A DNA stretch of 64,000 nt. It comes from Cohnella sp. SGD-V74. GTDB lineage: Bacteria > Bacillota > Bacilli > Paenibacillales > Paenibacillaceae. Under the pieces are notes generated by a model. That model ran no database searches. It was not told the origin of the DNA and saw only the letters and a list, made by a program, of their open reading frames with translations. Every line of letters begins with the position of its first letter. Position 1 is the first letter of the stretch. Positions 7,349-16,340 of the stretch are shown in pieces. A program made the position numbers and the translations under genes. The DNA is taken from the NCBI RefSeq assembly GCF_003001675.1, contig NZ_PVYW01000005.1:186001-250000 (forward strand), given 5' to 3'.

Positions 7349-9085
7349 ATGCACAATAGGATTAGAAAGTTTCAGGTTGCGGCATTGCTCATGGCGGTCG
7401 TTCTGACCGCGATTCTCGGCGGCTGCAGCGGCAGCTCCCGCAACGGGAGCGATTCCGCCGATTCGTCGAAAGGCTCGGAAGGTTCAAAACCCGCAGAGGC
7501 CGTAACGCTGCAGGTGTTCTCTCTGCCATCGAACACTTCCGGTTTGCAGCAAGGATGGTTTGCCGAGGTCTTACGGGACCAAGTCGGCGTGAATCTGGAG
7601 CTGCTGCCGGCCGGAGACCAGGGCGAGCAGAAGCTGCAAGCGCTCATGGCAGGCGGGGAATTGCCGGATATCGTCGTGTTCAAGACGAAGAGACAGGTTG
7701 AAGACGCGGTTCGCGCAGGAATGCTGGTCAATCTGGACGACCATATCGACAAGCTCCCGAACGTCGTCAAGAACGCTCCGGCAGCCTTGCAGTACTACCG
7801 GGACGCAGCGAGCAACGGCTCGGGCAAAGCCTATGCGATTCCGAATCAAGTCGGACCGAGCGAGGTGGGAGCCACGATCAATTACGGCCCTCTTATCCGC
7901 TGGGACCTCTACAAGAAGCTGGGCATGCCGCAGATCAAGGATCTGGAAGATTATTTGCCGGTACTTAAGCAGATGCAGGAACTCGAACCGAAGAACAAAG
8001 ACGGTCAAAAGGTATACGCATTCTCGCTGTGGCAGGATTGGGATTCGATGCAGATGATGCTGGCCGCCCAGCCTTCGAATTTCATGGGCGTGGATACGGG
8101 AGACCAGATGGGCGGCTCTCTTCCCTTCATGCAGGTGGACGTCGCGTCGGGGGAGACGATGAGCATTCTGGAACGGGACAGCCAATATATCCGGGCTTTA
8201 AGGTTTTATTATGAAGCGAACCGCATGGGCCTGGTCGATCCGGATTCGCTGACGCAGCGCTGGGACACGGCAGTCGAGAAAATGAACCAGGGCCGGGTGC
8301 TGTTCTCGATCTGGCCGTGGTACAACAACAATAAGAAAGAGCTTGTGGACGCAGATCCGCCAACGGGTTTCGAATTCGTGCCGTTCGATGCGTACAAGGG
8401 AACCTGGTTCGGCGACAATCCGATCGGCAACTCTTGGGCGTTCGCGATCAGCGCTTCGACCAAGCATCTGGACGCGGCGCTCAAGTATATCGATTTCATG
8501 TACTCTACGGAAGGCTTGCAGGTGCTCATGAATGGACCTGAGGGCGTCATCTGGGAGATGAACGAGAAGGGAGAGCCCTATATCACGGATCAAGGTTGGG
8601 ATTTGATCGAGAACGGCAAGGAGCTGCCGGGAGGCGGCGTGCTGGGCAGCGCCGTCAACGCGGTGAACGCGCAAGGGCTGTCGGGAGCCGTCGTCCACCC
8701 GGAGACGAATGCCCCGTTGAATTACGCGTTATGGCCGACGACGATCAGTCGCAATCCTTCGAAACTAAGTCAGGACTGGCAGAGCACGACCGGCTTCAAG
8801 ACGCAGACGGAGATGCTTAAGGCCAAAAACATGTATACGCTCTCAACGCTCGCCATGAAGCTCGTTCCGACGATTCCGGAAGAGATTAACGCGAAGGCGG
8901 CTCGTATCGGGGACGTCGTGAAGACGAATTCCTGGCTTGCCGTATTCGCGAAGAACGATGCGGATTTCGACAAGTTCGTGGACGAGATGGCAAGCAAAGC
9001 CGATGCGCTCGGCCTGCAAGAAGTGCTGGAGTGGGATGCCTCCGCATGGAAGCAGGCGCAGGAAGAAGCTGAGCGGTACAAGTAG
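7349..9085 (+). CDS. Extracellular solute-binding lipoprotein of sugar importer 1
   Basis: A 578-residue lipoprotein with signal peptide MHNRIRKFQVAALLMAVVLT (cut at a lipobox ILGGC, Cys near residue 25) and a Ser/Asn-rich linker. The rest is a cluster-B (SBP_bac_1/LipO-like) sugar-binding fold of the long type paired with LplB/LplC permeases. A longer in-frame reading exists, but ATG 7349 with AAGGAG eight bases upstream and an intact signal peptide is clearly the start. It captures an oligosaccharide outside the cell and hands it to the two permeases. The exact sugar cannot be read from sequence. Confidence 0.88.
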   Translation: MHNRIRKFQVAALLMAVVLTAILGGCSGSSRNGSDSADSSKGSEGSKPAEAVTLQVFSLPSNTSGLQQGWFAEVLRDQVGVNLELLPAGDQGEQKLQALMAGGELPDIVVFKTKRQVEDAVRAGMLVNLDDHIDKLPNVVKNAPAALQYYRDAASNGSGKAYAIPNQVGPSEVGATINYGPLIRWDLYKKLGMPQIKDLEDYLPVLKQMQELEPKNKDGQKVYAFSLWQDWDSMQMMLAAQPSNFMGVDTGDQMGGSLPFMQVDVASGETMSILERDSQYIRALRFYYEANRMGLVDPDSLTQRWDTAVEKMNQGRVLFSIWPWYNNNKKELVDADPPTGFEFVPFDAYKGTWFGDNPIGNSWAFAISASTKHLDAALKYIDFMYSTEGLQVLMNGPEGVIWEMNEKGEPYITDQGWDLIENGKELPGGGVLGSAVNAVNAQGLSGAVVHPETNAPLNYALWPTTISRNPSKLSQDWQSTTGFKTQTEMLKAKNMYTLSTLAMKLVPTIPEEINAKAARIGDVVKTNSWLAVFAKNDADFDKFVDEMASKADALGLQEVLEWDASAWKQAQEEAERYK

Positions 9086-9222
9086 AGAAAACGGAGAATT
9101 CGTATGTGCGGCATGCGGACTTCCAATAAAGGCGGAGACTGCGTACATGGCGATCCATGGGCAGTCTTTTCCTTGTTTTATCGCGGGGGGCAATACCGGA
9201 GAAACGGGAACGTTGATGAAGA

Positions 9223-9233
9223 GGGGGGGGGGG
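9223..9233 (+). repeat. Homopolymeric G11 tract at the kinase ribosome-binding site
   Basis: Eleven consecutive G residues end six bases before the preferred ATG of the histidine kinase, occupying the Shine-Dalgarno position. Long G tracts slip during replication. Here, length change would alter SD spacing or, if translation began upstream, the reading frame. It could also be a read or assembly error hotspot. Confidence 0.8.
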
Positions 9234-9238
9234 ACGTC

Positions 9239-11116
9239 ATGGGAGCAGTAAGCGGTCGATGGCGGCAATTTCGAAGCCTGTTTCGCATGCGCATGCACAA
9301 CCGGCTGATGCTCTACAATACGTTGATCTTTTTGATCGTCGCATATTCGCTCGCCGGCATTTCGACCCACTACGCGCTGAAGCTGAGCAGAGTCTCTCAA
9401 TTGCAGCAGAGCCGCGAAGTGCTTCATACCTTGTACAATTATTACGATATCAAGCAGGATGAATTTTTGAATCTGTTGTTTCCCCTATACGAAATCCAGC
9501 AAAATTACTCTGCCATGAGCCGGTTGCTGGAATCGTCGTCCGACTCCGATTACGAGAACGATCCATTCCACAAACGGGAAATCGTCGATCTGGCGCAGAG
9601 CATCGCAACCCGCGATTCCGATATTGCCGCCGTCCTGCTCCGCAAAAACTTGACCGGCGCCCAATACGTGTACAACTCCCGAAGCCGTACGCTGTCGCTC
9701 GTCCCGGACGATTATCCCTTCTTCGCCAAGCTGGGGCTTAAGGGAGTCGGGCGTACATTATTCGGAACGACCGCGATTGCCAGCGGCTCGTCCAGCGTAT
9801 CGGACATCCCCGTATACGGAATCGCGGGGACGCTGGGAACGGCGAACATTCGCCAGAATGCCGGGCAAATCCTGATCGCCTACGGCGTTCAGGCGCTGCA
9901 GCGCCTATACGAGGGCTCCAGAGACAAGACGCTTGGCCGGTTCGTGATCGCGACGGAGGACGGCGAGCTCGTGTACGATTCCGAGAACCGGTATGGGCAG
10001 GGCGACTTCTCCGAGATGGATGCGTTGAAGTCCGGAGCGGCTCACATTACCCTCGCGGGCAAACGTTACTATGTCCAGTCGATCAAAGCGAACAACCGCA
10101 ACTACATTGCGGCGAATTTTGTGCCGCAGGAGTTGCTTGACCGGAACGCCGCTCATCTGCCTTATTTGATTTTCGGAGTTGTGACGGCAATGGCGCTGGT
10201 CTGCGCGCTGCTGTATTCTTTGGCCGGTTCGCTGGCGTTCCGCCGCGTGAGAGAACTGATCGGGGCAATGAAAGTCGTAGGCGCGAACAATCTGTCCTAC
10301 CGCATTCCGCTGGGCGCAAGAACGGATGAATTCGAGGAATTGGCCAAGCGCTTCAATTCGATGTGCGATGAACTGGAGCACAGAATCCATCGGGAGTACG
10401 CGAGCGAAATCCGCAAAAAGAATGCCGAATTAAAGGCTCTTCAGGCGGGGCTCAACCCCCATTTCCTATACAACACGCTGGAAACAATCCGGATCAAAGC
10501 GCTCGATGACGGCAATGCCGACGTAGCCGAAATGATCGTCTTTTTGGCGAATCTGTACCGCAATATCGTTCGGGATAACACGTTCATTCCCGTCCGTAAG
10601 GAAATCGGCATGTGCGGCATGTACATGGAGCTCTTCGCGCTGCGCTATGCGAGCCGGTTCGATTTCGAAGTGGACGTCGATCCGCGGGCGATGGAATACG
10701 GAATTCCCAAAAATCTGCTGCAGCCCGTAATCGAGAATTACTTCGTTCACGGCATTCGGGAGCAAGGCGATGACAACCGGTTCGCGATCCGAGGATTTCT
10801 GAGGGAGGGGGATCTTTATTTTCACTTCGAGGATAACGGCAAAGGGCTCGATTCAGATCGCCTGCGCGAAGTTCGCGGCGGTCTGGAATCGAGCGTTCCT
10901 GTCGCAAGGTCCAGCTATGGCCTCTATAGCGCGAACGAGAGAATTCAACTCGTGTACGGCAACGATTACGGCATACGCATTGACAGCGAAGCAAACCGCC
11001 AGACGCGCGTGATCGTACGAATTCCGGCGATGACGTGCGGGGAGCTGAACGCAAGCTTCAACGCATTTGAGCATGCCGACGGAATTCCACGGGAGAGATC
11101 CCGTGCACTTTTTTGA
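9239..11116 (+). CDS. YesM-type sensor histidine kinase of importer 1
   Basis: A 625-residue membrane kinase. It has TM helix 1 (LMLYNTLIFLIVAYSLAGIS), an extracellular sensor of about 270 residues, and TM2 (YLIFGVVTAMALVCALLYSL). A HAMP segment follows, then the His_kinase box LNPHFLYNTLETIR (phospho-His about residue 408). The HATPase N-box is QPVIENYFVHGI and the G-box is EDNGKGLD. I choose ATG 9239. The in-frame GTG at 9104 would add 45 soluble residues across the G11 tract. The C-terminus runs about 28 residues past the usual end, overlapping the opposing regulator gene by 59 bases. It probably senses the importer's sugar and phosphorylates that regulator. Confidence 0.88.
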   Translation: MGAVSGRWRQFRSLFRMRMHNRLMLYNTLIFLIVAYSLAGISTHYALKLSRVSQLQQSREVLHTLYNYYDIKQDEFLNLLFPLYEIQQNYSAMSRLLESSSDSDYENDPFHKREIVDLAQSIATRDSDIAAVLLRKNLTGAQYVYNSRSRTLSLVPDDYPFFAKLGLKGVGRTLFGTTAIASGSSSVSDIPVYGIAGTLGTANIRQNAGQILIAYGVQALQRLYEGSRDKTLGRFVIATEDGELVYDSENRYGQGDFSEMDALKSGAAHITLAGKRYYVQSIKANNRNYIAANFVPQELLDRNAAHLPYLIFGVVTAMALVCALLYSLAGSLAFRRVRELIGAMKVVGANNLSYRIPLGARTDEFEELAKRFNSMCDELEHRIHREYASEIRKKNAELKALQAGLNPHFLYNTLETIRIKALDDGNADVAEMIVFLANLYRNIVRDNTFIPVRKEIGMCGMYMELFALRYASRFDFEVDVDPRAMEYGIPKNLLQPVIENYFVHGIREQGDDNRFAIRGFLREGDLYFHFEDNGKGLDSDRLREVRGGLESSVPVARSSYGLYSANERIQLVYGNDYGIRIDSEANRQTRVIVRIPAMTCGELNASFNAFEHADGIPRERSRALF

Positions 11117-12620
11117 AGATCCGATTAAAGTAGCTTTGATTGGGAATGCCGACCCGATTGGAGATTTCTCCGACCTTGAGATCCGTATCGATCAAGAGCG
11201 CTTGAGACGCTTGCAGACGAATTTGCAGCAGATAATCATGGAAATATCTCCCGGTCTCTTCCTTGAATAGTTGGCCGAGATAAGCCGGACTTACGTTGAA
11301 GTCCGAGGCCAGCGTCTTAAGCGATAAGCCCGTATCGTAATTTTGCCGCAGTTGCTCCAACGCAAGGTGCACCAGCATATGGTACGAAATCCGGCGGCCG
11401 TGAATGACAAGGAAAGCTTCGTTAAGAGTCGTTGCCAGCCAGTGGGTCAGCTTGTCGCTTGACTGCGCCGAAGTGAATTCCGCCAGCTGCAGAGTAATGG
11501 ATTCGGGCAGCTCGTCGGATACCCGGCCCGATTCGCCGAGCATGCGAACAAGAGACAGAACCAGCGGCAGCATCGCTTTCCGCATTTCCGTCAGAGTAAC
11601 GGCGGTCGACGCCTTCATGTAGTTCCGGGCCCATTGCATCGCCGCCTGCTGCTCGCCGTCTCGCAGGGCATTCTCGAATTGCAGGGCAAGCAGCTGCCGT
11701 TCGTTCGGAATGCCTTGCCGCGGATCGCTTAAGCGTCCGCTGAAGATGTAATGGGCAGGCGGATCGACCAACCGATAGCCAAGATGGAAGAGAGCTGCGG
11801 AATAGCTGGCGTTAACGCCCGTGAAGGACGGGGTTACCGGACCGATGGAAGCGAAGACGCGGGTATCGCGTGACGAGGCTTGCGTCGCAATTCTCCTGAT
11901 TGCGGCAACAAGCCGATCGTCCTTTCCGGCCAAATCATCGCCGTGCAGGATGCAGACGACGCGCAGCGACGAATCTATGAAGAACTCTCCGCGATATTCG
12001 GCAGACATCGTGTTCGTGCATAGATCAAGCCATCGGGAAGCCTCCCGAATTCGATCCGCCGATTCCGGGAACCGGTAGAAGCCCAGCACGATGACCCGGT
12101 ACTCCGGTTCCGTCAGCTGGATGTGCAGCAATTCCGCGCGTTCGTAGAGTTCGAAATCCTGAATGGAGCCGTTCGCCCAGCGTTCGAGAATGTTGGCGCG
12201 AAACACATGAACCGCGGGGGAATGCGCATCCGCCGCCGATCTGTCCCTGTCCAGGTTAGCTTGCGTTTTAACCAGCGTATCGCTAAGCTCGTCTCCGTTG
12301 ATGGGTTTGAGCAAATAGTTTTCGACTCCTAATTGGAGCGCCGACTTCACGAATTCGAATTCGTTGAATGCGCTTATAAGGATGCATCGCATAGAAGGGA
12401 ATTTGCGTTTGACTTCCAGGATCAGCTTCAAGCCGTCCATCTGAGGCATGCACACGTCGGCAATCAGCAGATCGATAGGGCCGCTTTCCATGATAGAGAG
12501 CGCATCGACTCCGTTCGTAGCCGTGGCAGCGACGATCATGTTGAATTCTTCCCAATGGATCTGTTTGCTTAACCCGTAAACGATTTGCGGTTCGTCATCC
12601 ACGATCAGAACTCTATACAT
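11058..12620 (-). CDS. YesN-type response regulator with AraC DNA-binding domain
   Basis: A 520-residue regulator. Its receiver domain spans residues 1-120, with acidic pocket DDE at 8-10, phospho-acceptor Asp55 in LIADVCMPQMDG and the KP switch in YLLKPI. A long middle region of about 280 residues follows, then a C-terminal AraC double helix-turn-helix (LSLKTLASDFNVSPAYLGQL and VGEISNRVGIPNQSYFNRIF). I take ATG 12620 (MYRVLIVDDE). A longer reading adds 32 residues with no domain role. It is convergent with, and overlaps, the kinase gene, unlike the usual kinase-regulator operon. It presumably activates importer 1. Confidence 0.9.
   Translation of the reverse strand: MYRVLIVDDEPQIVYGLSKQIHWEEFNMIVAATATNGVDALSIMESGPIDLLIADVCMPQMDGLKLILEVKRKFPSMRCILISAFNEFEFVKSALQLGVENYLLKPINGDELSDTLVKTQANLDRDRSAADAHSPAVHVFRANILERWANGSIQDFELYERAELLHIQLTEPEYRVIVLGFYRFPESADRIREASRWLDLCTNTMSAEYRGEFFIDSSLRVVCILHGDDLAGKDDRLVAAIRRIATQASSRDTRVFASIGPVTPSFTGVNASYSAALFHLGYRLVDPPAHYIFSGRLSDPRQGIPNERQLLALQFENALRDGEQQAAMQWARNYMKASTAVTLTEMRKAMLPLVLSLVRMLGESGRVSDELPESITLQLAEFTSAQSSDKLTHWLATTLNEAFLVIHGRRISYHMLVHLALEQLRQNYDTGLSLKTLASDFNVSPAYLGQLFKEETGRYFHDYLLQIRLQASQALLIDTDLKVGEISNRVGIPNQSYFNRIFKKVHGISPVEFRRHAQMR
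11088..11115 (+). terminator. Terminator embedded in the convergent kinase/regulator overlap
   Basis: A perfect 7-bp stem (CACGGGA with TCCCGTG), loop GAGA, then CAC and TTTTTT. It works on the plus strand only and lies inside both the last kinase codons and the last regulator codons. The kinase stop codon TGA (11114-11116) starts on the last base of the T-run. Confidence 0.75.
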
Positions 12621-12678
12621 CTCTTTCAACCTCTTATTCTCGATTGGACTGGGATAGCGGGCAGAATAGAGATAAAGA

Positions 12679-12709
12679 AGCTGTCTTATAAGTAACTTAT
12701 AAGACAGCT
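12679..12709 (-). terminator. Perfect 15-bp inverted repeat, probable terminator of the oxidoreductase operon
   Basis: AGCTGTCTTATAAGT and its exact complement flank a single base. On the minus strand the repeat is followed by TCTTTATC and lies 17 bases after the oxidoreductase stop. Termination is the simplest reading, but the near-perfect dyad symmetry, 59 bases before the regulator start, also fits an operator. Confidence 0.55.
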
Positions 12710-12725
12710 CCGGCATATTTGCTGA

Positions 12726-13463
12726 TTACGATAGCCAATCCTCGTAACGAGTCTGGGCAAGGCGAGCTTGATCGCCCGGGACGAGAGACAGATCGTTCAG
12801 TTCCGCTCCGAAATATAAGGCTTTGTCGTCCGTGACAACTTGGCGCGCGTCGATGGTTGCGTTCAGAAAATGACGTACGAGCTCATCGAGACGAAGCCGT
12901 TCCGGACCGGCCAACTCGACGGTGCCGTTAACGGGAGCGCCAAGCGCGAAGTCCGCCAGAGCGGAGGCCACGTCGTCAGATCCGATAGGCTGAATGGATG
13001 CGGACGGCAGTCGAACGGCGCCTCCCTCGGTCGCCACGTAGGCAATGCTGGGGACGAACTCAAAAAACTGCGTCGCCCGAACGATCGTGTAAGGAACTTT
13101 CGAACCTTTAATGAGTTCTTCCTGAGCCAATTTCGCCCGGAAATAACCGCTCTGGAGAAGGCGATCAGTACCGACGACCGACAACGCGACGTGATGGCCC
13201 ACTCCGGCCGCGGCCTCGGCAGCAAGAAGATTTCGGCTGGACTTCTCGAAAAACTCCATTACAGCCTGATCCTCGAACGAAGGAGAATTGGCAACGTCAA
13301 CGACGACTTGCGCGCCGTGAAGCGCTTCTTCCAGCCCTTCGCCGGTGACGGCGTTAATGCCCAGAGAAGGCGACGCCGCCACGACTTCATGACCGAGCCC
13401 GCGAAGGTTTTTGACGAGTTTCGCTCCGATAAGCCCGCTGCCGCCTATCACTACGATTTTCAT
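12726..13463 (-). CDS. NmrA/SDR-like NAD(P)-binding oxidoreductase, ECF41 target
   Basis: A 245-residue atypical short-chain dehydrogenase/NmrA-like protein. The nucleotide loop GGSGLIG sits at residues 8-14 and the conserved TIVRATQF segment near 127. No classical Tyr-x-x-x-Lys pair stands out, so catalysis is uncertain. One base separates it from the carboxymuconolactone-decarboxylase gene upstream, so the two form an operon. Oxidoreductases/epimerases and carboxymuconolactone decarboxylases are the standard targets (the 'COE' genes) of ECF41 sigma factors, and an ECF41 sigma gene lies 4 kb away. The likely role is in an oxidative or xenobiotic stress response (inference). Confidence 0.85.
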   Translation of the reverse strand: MKIVVIGGSGLIGAKLVKNLRGLGHEVVAASPSLGINAVTGEGLEEALHGAQVVVDVANSPSFEDQAVMEFFEKSSRNLLAAEAAAGVGHHVALSVVGTDRLLQSGYFRAKLAQEELIKGSKVPYTIVRATQFFEFVPSIAYVATEGGAVRLPSASIQPIGSDDVASALADFALGAPVNGTVELAGPERLRLDELVRHFLNATIDARQVVTDDKALYFGAELNDLSLVPGDQARLAQTRYEDWLS

Positions 13464-13464
13464 A

Positions 13465-13944
13465 TTAGTTCAATCCCGCTTTCGTCAAGCCGAACGCCGC
13501 GTCGGCGGAACCGGGTACGGTCTTGAAGGCGACGTTAACGCGATTCCAGGCATTGATGGCCATGACTGAGAAGGTCAGGTCCGAGAGCTCCTTCTCGGAG
13601 AACTGCTCGCGAACGCGTTGATAGACATCGTCGGGAACGCCGTGCTCAGGCAGCTTGGTCAAAATTTCGGTCCAGGCCAGGGCGGCCCGTTCACGCGGTT
13701 CGAACAGAGTCGATTCCCGCCAAATCGGCAGATGATAGAGGCGAAGCTCCCGCTCTCCATGGATTTTGGCTTGCTTGATGTGCATGTCCAGGCAGAAGCC
13801 GCATCCGTTAATTTGCGAAGCGCGAATATGAACCAGATGAAGAATGCTCTCTTCGATTGCTCCCGCCTGTTCCGTGTTGCTGAATTCCAGCAATTTCTTG
13901 AAGAACTCGGGGGACTGCTGCATATAGTTGATCCGTTGTGCCAT
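13465..13944 (-). CDS. Carboxymuconolactone decarboxylase (AhpD-like) family protein, ECF41 target
   Basis: A 159-residue AhpD-fold protein. The redox-type motif NGCGFCLDMHIKQA places Cys48, Cys51 and His55 in the arrangement used by AhpD-like peroxidase/disulfide-relay proteins. It is the first gene of a two-gene operon with the NmrA/SDR protein. About 70 bases upstream is a TGTCACA-N16-CGTT element matching the ECF41 promoter type, the same as in front of the sigJ-type gene. Peroxide or electrophile detoxification is plausible but not shown. Confidence 0.9.
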   Translation of the reverse strand: MAQRINYMQQSPEFFKKLLEFSNTEQAGAIEESILHLVHIRASQINGCGFCLDMHIKQAKIHGERELRLYHLPIWRESTLFEPRERAALAWTEILTKLPEHGVPDDVYQRVREQFSEKELSDLTFSVMAINAWNRVNVAFKTVPGSADAAFGLTKAGLN

Positions 13945-14015
13945 CGTTAATTACCTCTCTTTGCTTTGGTTTGAAGTTCGAATACGCCGCTCCGTATTTC
14001 TCCCTTCGTACATAT

Positions 14016-14042
14016 AACGATGACCGGATTTGTTCTGTGACA
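14016..14042 (-). promoter_or_regulatory. ECF41-type promoter of the decarboxylase/oxidoreductase operon
   Basis: On the minus strand TGTCACA (14042-14036) is followed after exactly 16 bases by CGTT (14019-14016). The published ECF41 promoter type is TGTCACA with CGTC-like -10. The element before the sigma gene has the same two boxes, the same spacing and the same GAA after the -35. It starts 15 bases past the end of the germination operon. Confidence 0.75.
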
Positions 14043-14056
14043 CGGGACGATCCGGC

Positions 14057-15157
14057 TCAGGCGGCGTTAGTCGTCTTGCGCCGTCGCCGCAGGCTTCCCA
14101 GCATCCATAAGATCAAGGGGAGGACGATGTAGAGAGCGGGATACACGAGTCCGATCAGATACGCGTTCTTAAGCGTATTGGAAAGTTCGATACGGTGCGC
14201 GCTGAACAGCACGAACGCCAGACAGGCGACAGCCGCCAGCCAAGCGATCAGCCGCCAGTTTTTGAAGCCGGTCCATTCCGATATCCCATAGCTGAGAATG
14301 AACAAGCCTACCGATAATTTAATAAAAGCGCCGAACAACCAGAACGGGATGTAAAAGGCATCGATATTTTGCACGAAATTGAGAATGGATACGAACTTGG
14401 TGAGCGAATAGACGGGAACGACCAATTCGGCCGCGATACGTGGGCCGGTCACGAATACGAGAACGAGAGTGGCCAATACGCCCCACAGCATCGCGACCGC
14501 CGTTCCCCACATAATCGCGCGGGAGGCGGTTCGTTTGTTCTCGGCGAAGAAGAACAGCATCAGGACGATCGAAGGGTCCACCATGTAGTTGAACGAATGC
14601 AGCGTACCCGTCAGAATGGCGAGCCAGCCCGAGTCGGCATAGATCGGCAGCACCCTTTTGACGTCCATATCCTGCGGATTCAGAAACAGCTGCACGTACA
14701 GCAGGAGTACGAACAGGGGGCCGATGATTTCCGCGCAGCGGCTGACGGCGATAATACCCCCGCGATAAACCGCATAAGCAACGAGAAACAGCATGCACAG
14801 CAAGATCAAGACCATCGGCGTGTTGTGGAGCATGACCAGATTTTGAAATTCCGCCATTCCTCTTACGATCGTGGCCATTTGCGTAAACCAGAGCAGGAAA
14901 TAGAACACAACGACGATTTTACCCAGCACGGTGCCCAGGAGATCATTGACGAAGCCGACCAAGGTTTTGTCCTTGTTCTGCATGCAGACCCGCAGGGTGA
15001 TCCAGGTAGCCGCCAGCATAATCATGCCGCCAAGCAGAATGGAGATCCAGCCGTCCTGGCGCGCCTGCTCTACGGCCAGATGCATGGGAAGGAATGAGAA
15101 CACGATCAAGGAGGAGATGCTGATCAGCCAGAACATCTGATAACCGCTCACTTTCAT
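14057..15157 (-). CDS. Spore germination permease subunit (GerAB/YndE family)
   Basis: A 366-residue protein with about ten hydrophobic segments, belonging to the APC-superfamily spore-germination permeases (GerAB, GerKB, YndE). The N-terminal QMFWLISISSLIVFSFLP and the GTVLGKIVVVFYFLLWFTQM helix are typical. In germinant receptors this subunit lies in the spore inner membrane and binds the germinant (amino acid or sugar). It is last in a gerA-gerC-gerB order, 25 bases after the lipoprotein gene. There is no clear terminator, and transcription may run on toward the ECF41-controlled pair. Confidence 0.9.
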   Translation of the reverse strand: MKVSGYQMFWLISISSLIVFSFLPMHLAVEQARQDGWISILLGGMIMLAATWITLRVCMQNKDKTLVGFVNDLLGTVLGKIVVVFYFLLWFTQMATIVRGMAEFQNLVMLHNTPMVLILLCMLFLVAYAVYRGGIIAVSRCAEIIGPLFVLLLYVQLFLNPQDMDVKRVLPIYADSGWLAILTGTLHSFNYMVDPSIVLMLFFFAENKRTASRAIMWGTAVAMLWGVLATLVLVFVTGPRIAAELVVPVYSLTKFVSILNFVQNIDAFYIPFWLFGAFIKLSVGLFILSYGISEWTGFKNWRLIAWLAAVACLAFVLFSAHRIELSNTLKNAYLIGLVYPALYIVLPLILWMLGSLRRRRKTTNAA

Positions 15158-15182
15158 GCTTTGCCGCCATTCCTTCCCTCTA

Positions 15183-16340
15183 TCAATTAAACGACGTTCC
15201 GCTTGCTCCGACGGATCTTAGTTGAACGTTCGACCGGACGGTAACGTCGAGAGCTTTGAATTTATGATCCCAATCGTCCTTTTGCGATTTCCACCAATAG
15301 GGGGAGCTGCGGTGCAAGTATTCGCCGATTCCGAAGACGTCTGATCCCCACTCCTGGACTTTATCCATCGTAAGCTGCAAGTCCTCCCGAATTTTATCAT
15401 TCATGTATTTCTGGACTTCCAGCATGTAATGCGTCTCGGATAAATCGAGCGAGGTCGTGTTTTCAAGAAGATAAGCTTGCGCCATAACGGTGAGTACGAT
15501 GCGCTGTGGATCATGGTCGTCCGCCGAGTCGATCCGGCGTCGAAGATGAGTGAGCCGGAACGACAGGGTATCTTTGCCGTTTTTCCAAGGAAGCGTAATG
15601 GCATGGAAAGTGCCTTTCCCCGACATCCAGACGGCTCCGGCCCCTTCGGCATCGTTCAGGAAGCCCGCGATTTTCAGCTTCTTGTTCAAGGCGGCGAAGC
15701 CCGATAACGCGGCAATCGGCCCTGTCTCCTTGCTGCGCACTTTGACCTGTTCGATTTGCAGCACCGGCACGAGAGGGCGGGTCCCTTCGGACAGACTGTC
15801 GATGATGAATTGCCTGGTCGAGAAGCGGTTCATCCCGTTGATCTCCATCTCTTTTCCAGTGGCTATGCTGGACAGATGCTCCATCGGATGGTCGAGCAGG
15901 AGAAAGTTTTTGGCGAGATCGCCTTTGACCAGAACGGTAATATCTCTTAAATTGTTGGCAGGGTCTCGGTTGAGTTTATCGAATAACGTACTTACGTCAT
16001 CTTTTTGAAAATACTGTTCGCTGATGGCGATCAGTTGGCGGTGACTCGGCATCAATCTGCGGGTCATCTTCTTCTGGACTTTGTGAATGGCTTCGAATAC
16101 GTTTTTCCCTTTGGCCGACATCACGACGAAGCTGTCCGAATCCCCCGAGCCCCCAAATGGCCCGCTCTTCTGCGTGGGGATGACGATCTGATGGCTGACT
16201 TCGATTTCTCCGTCGTCGGCATGGTCGACGGCCGTCCCCATGACGAAGGCCAATTGATTCGGCTCGATAAAATCGGTGCAGCCGGAGGCGGCGCCAGCAA
16301 GAAGCATCAAGACGCTCGTGCGGAGAAGGAAGCGAATCAT
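15183..16340 (-). CDS. Ger(x)C-family spore germination lipoprotein (GerAC type)
   Basis: A 385-residue lipoprotein. The signal peptide MIRFLLRTSVLMLLAGAASG ends at a lipobox with the lipidated Cys at residue 21. The N-terminal domain carries the conserved IVIPTQKSG strand and the RRLMPSHRQLIAISE segment, and the C-terminal Ger(x)C domain ends with the DWDHKFKALDVTVRSNVQLR strand (DHKFKALDV...SNVQLR). The correct start is ATG 16340, overlapping the GerA-type stop by four bases. It is the third subunit of the germinant receptor. Confidence 0.92.
   Translation of the reverse strand: MIRFLLRTSVLMLLAGAASGCTDFIEPNQLAFVMGTAVDHADDGEIEVSHQIVIPTQKSGPFGGSGDSDSFVVMSAKGKNVFEAIHKVQKKMTRRLMPSHRQLIAISEQYFQKDDVSTLFDKLNRDPANNLRDITVLVKGDLAKNFLLLDHPMEHLSSIATGKEMEINGMNRFSTRQFIIDSLSEGTRPLVPVLQIEQVKVRSKETGPIAALSGFAALNKKLKIAGFLNDAEGAGAVWMSGKGTFHAITLPWKNGKDTLSFRLTHLRRRIDSADDHDPQRIVLTVMAQAYLLENTTSLDLSETHYMLEVQKYMNDKIREDLQLTMDKVQEWGSDVFGIGEYLHRSSPYWWKSQKDDWDHKFKALDVTVRSNVQLRSVGASGTSFN

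Noticed and set aside
9104..9238. Upstream GTG start of the importer 1 kinase
   Set aside because: It would add a 45-residue soluble, Gly-rich leader translated through the G11 tract before the first membrane helix. ATG 9239 gives the standard kinase N-terminus.
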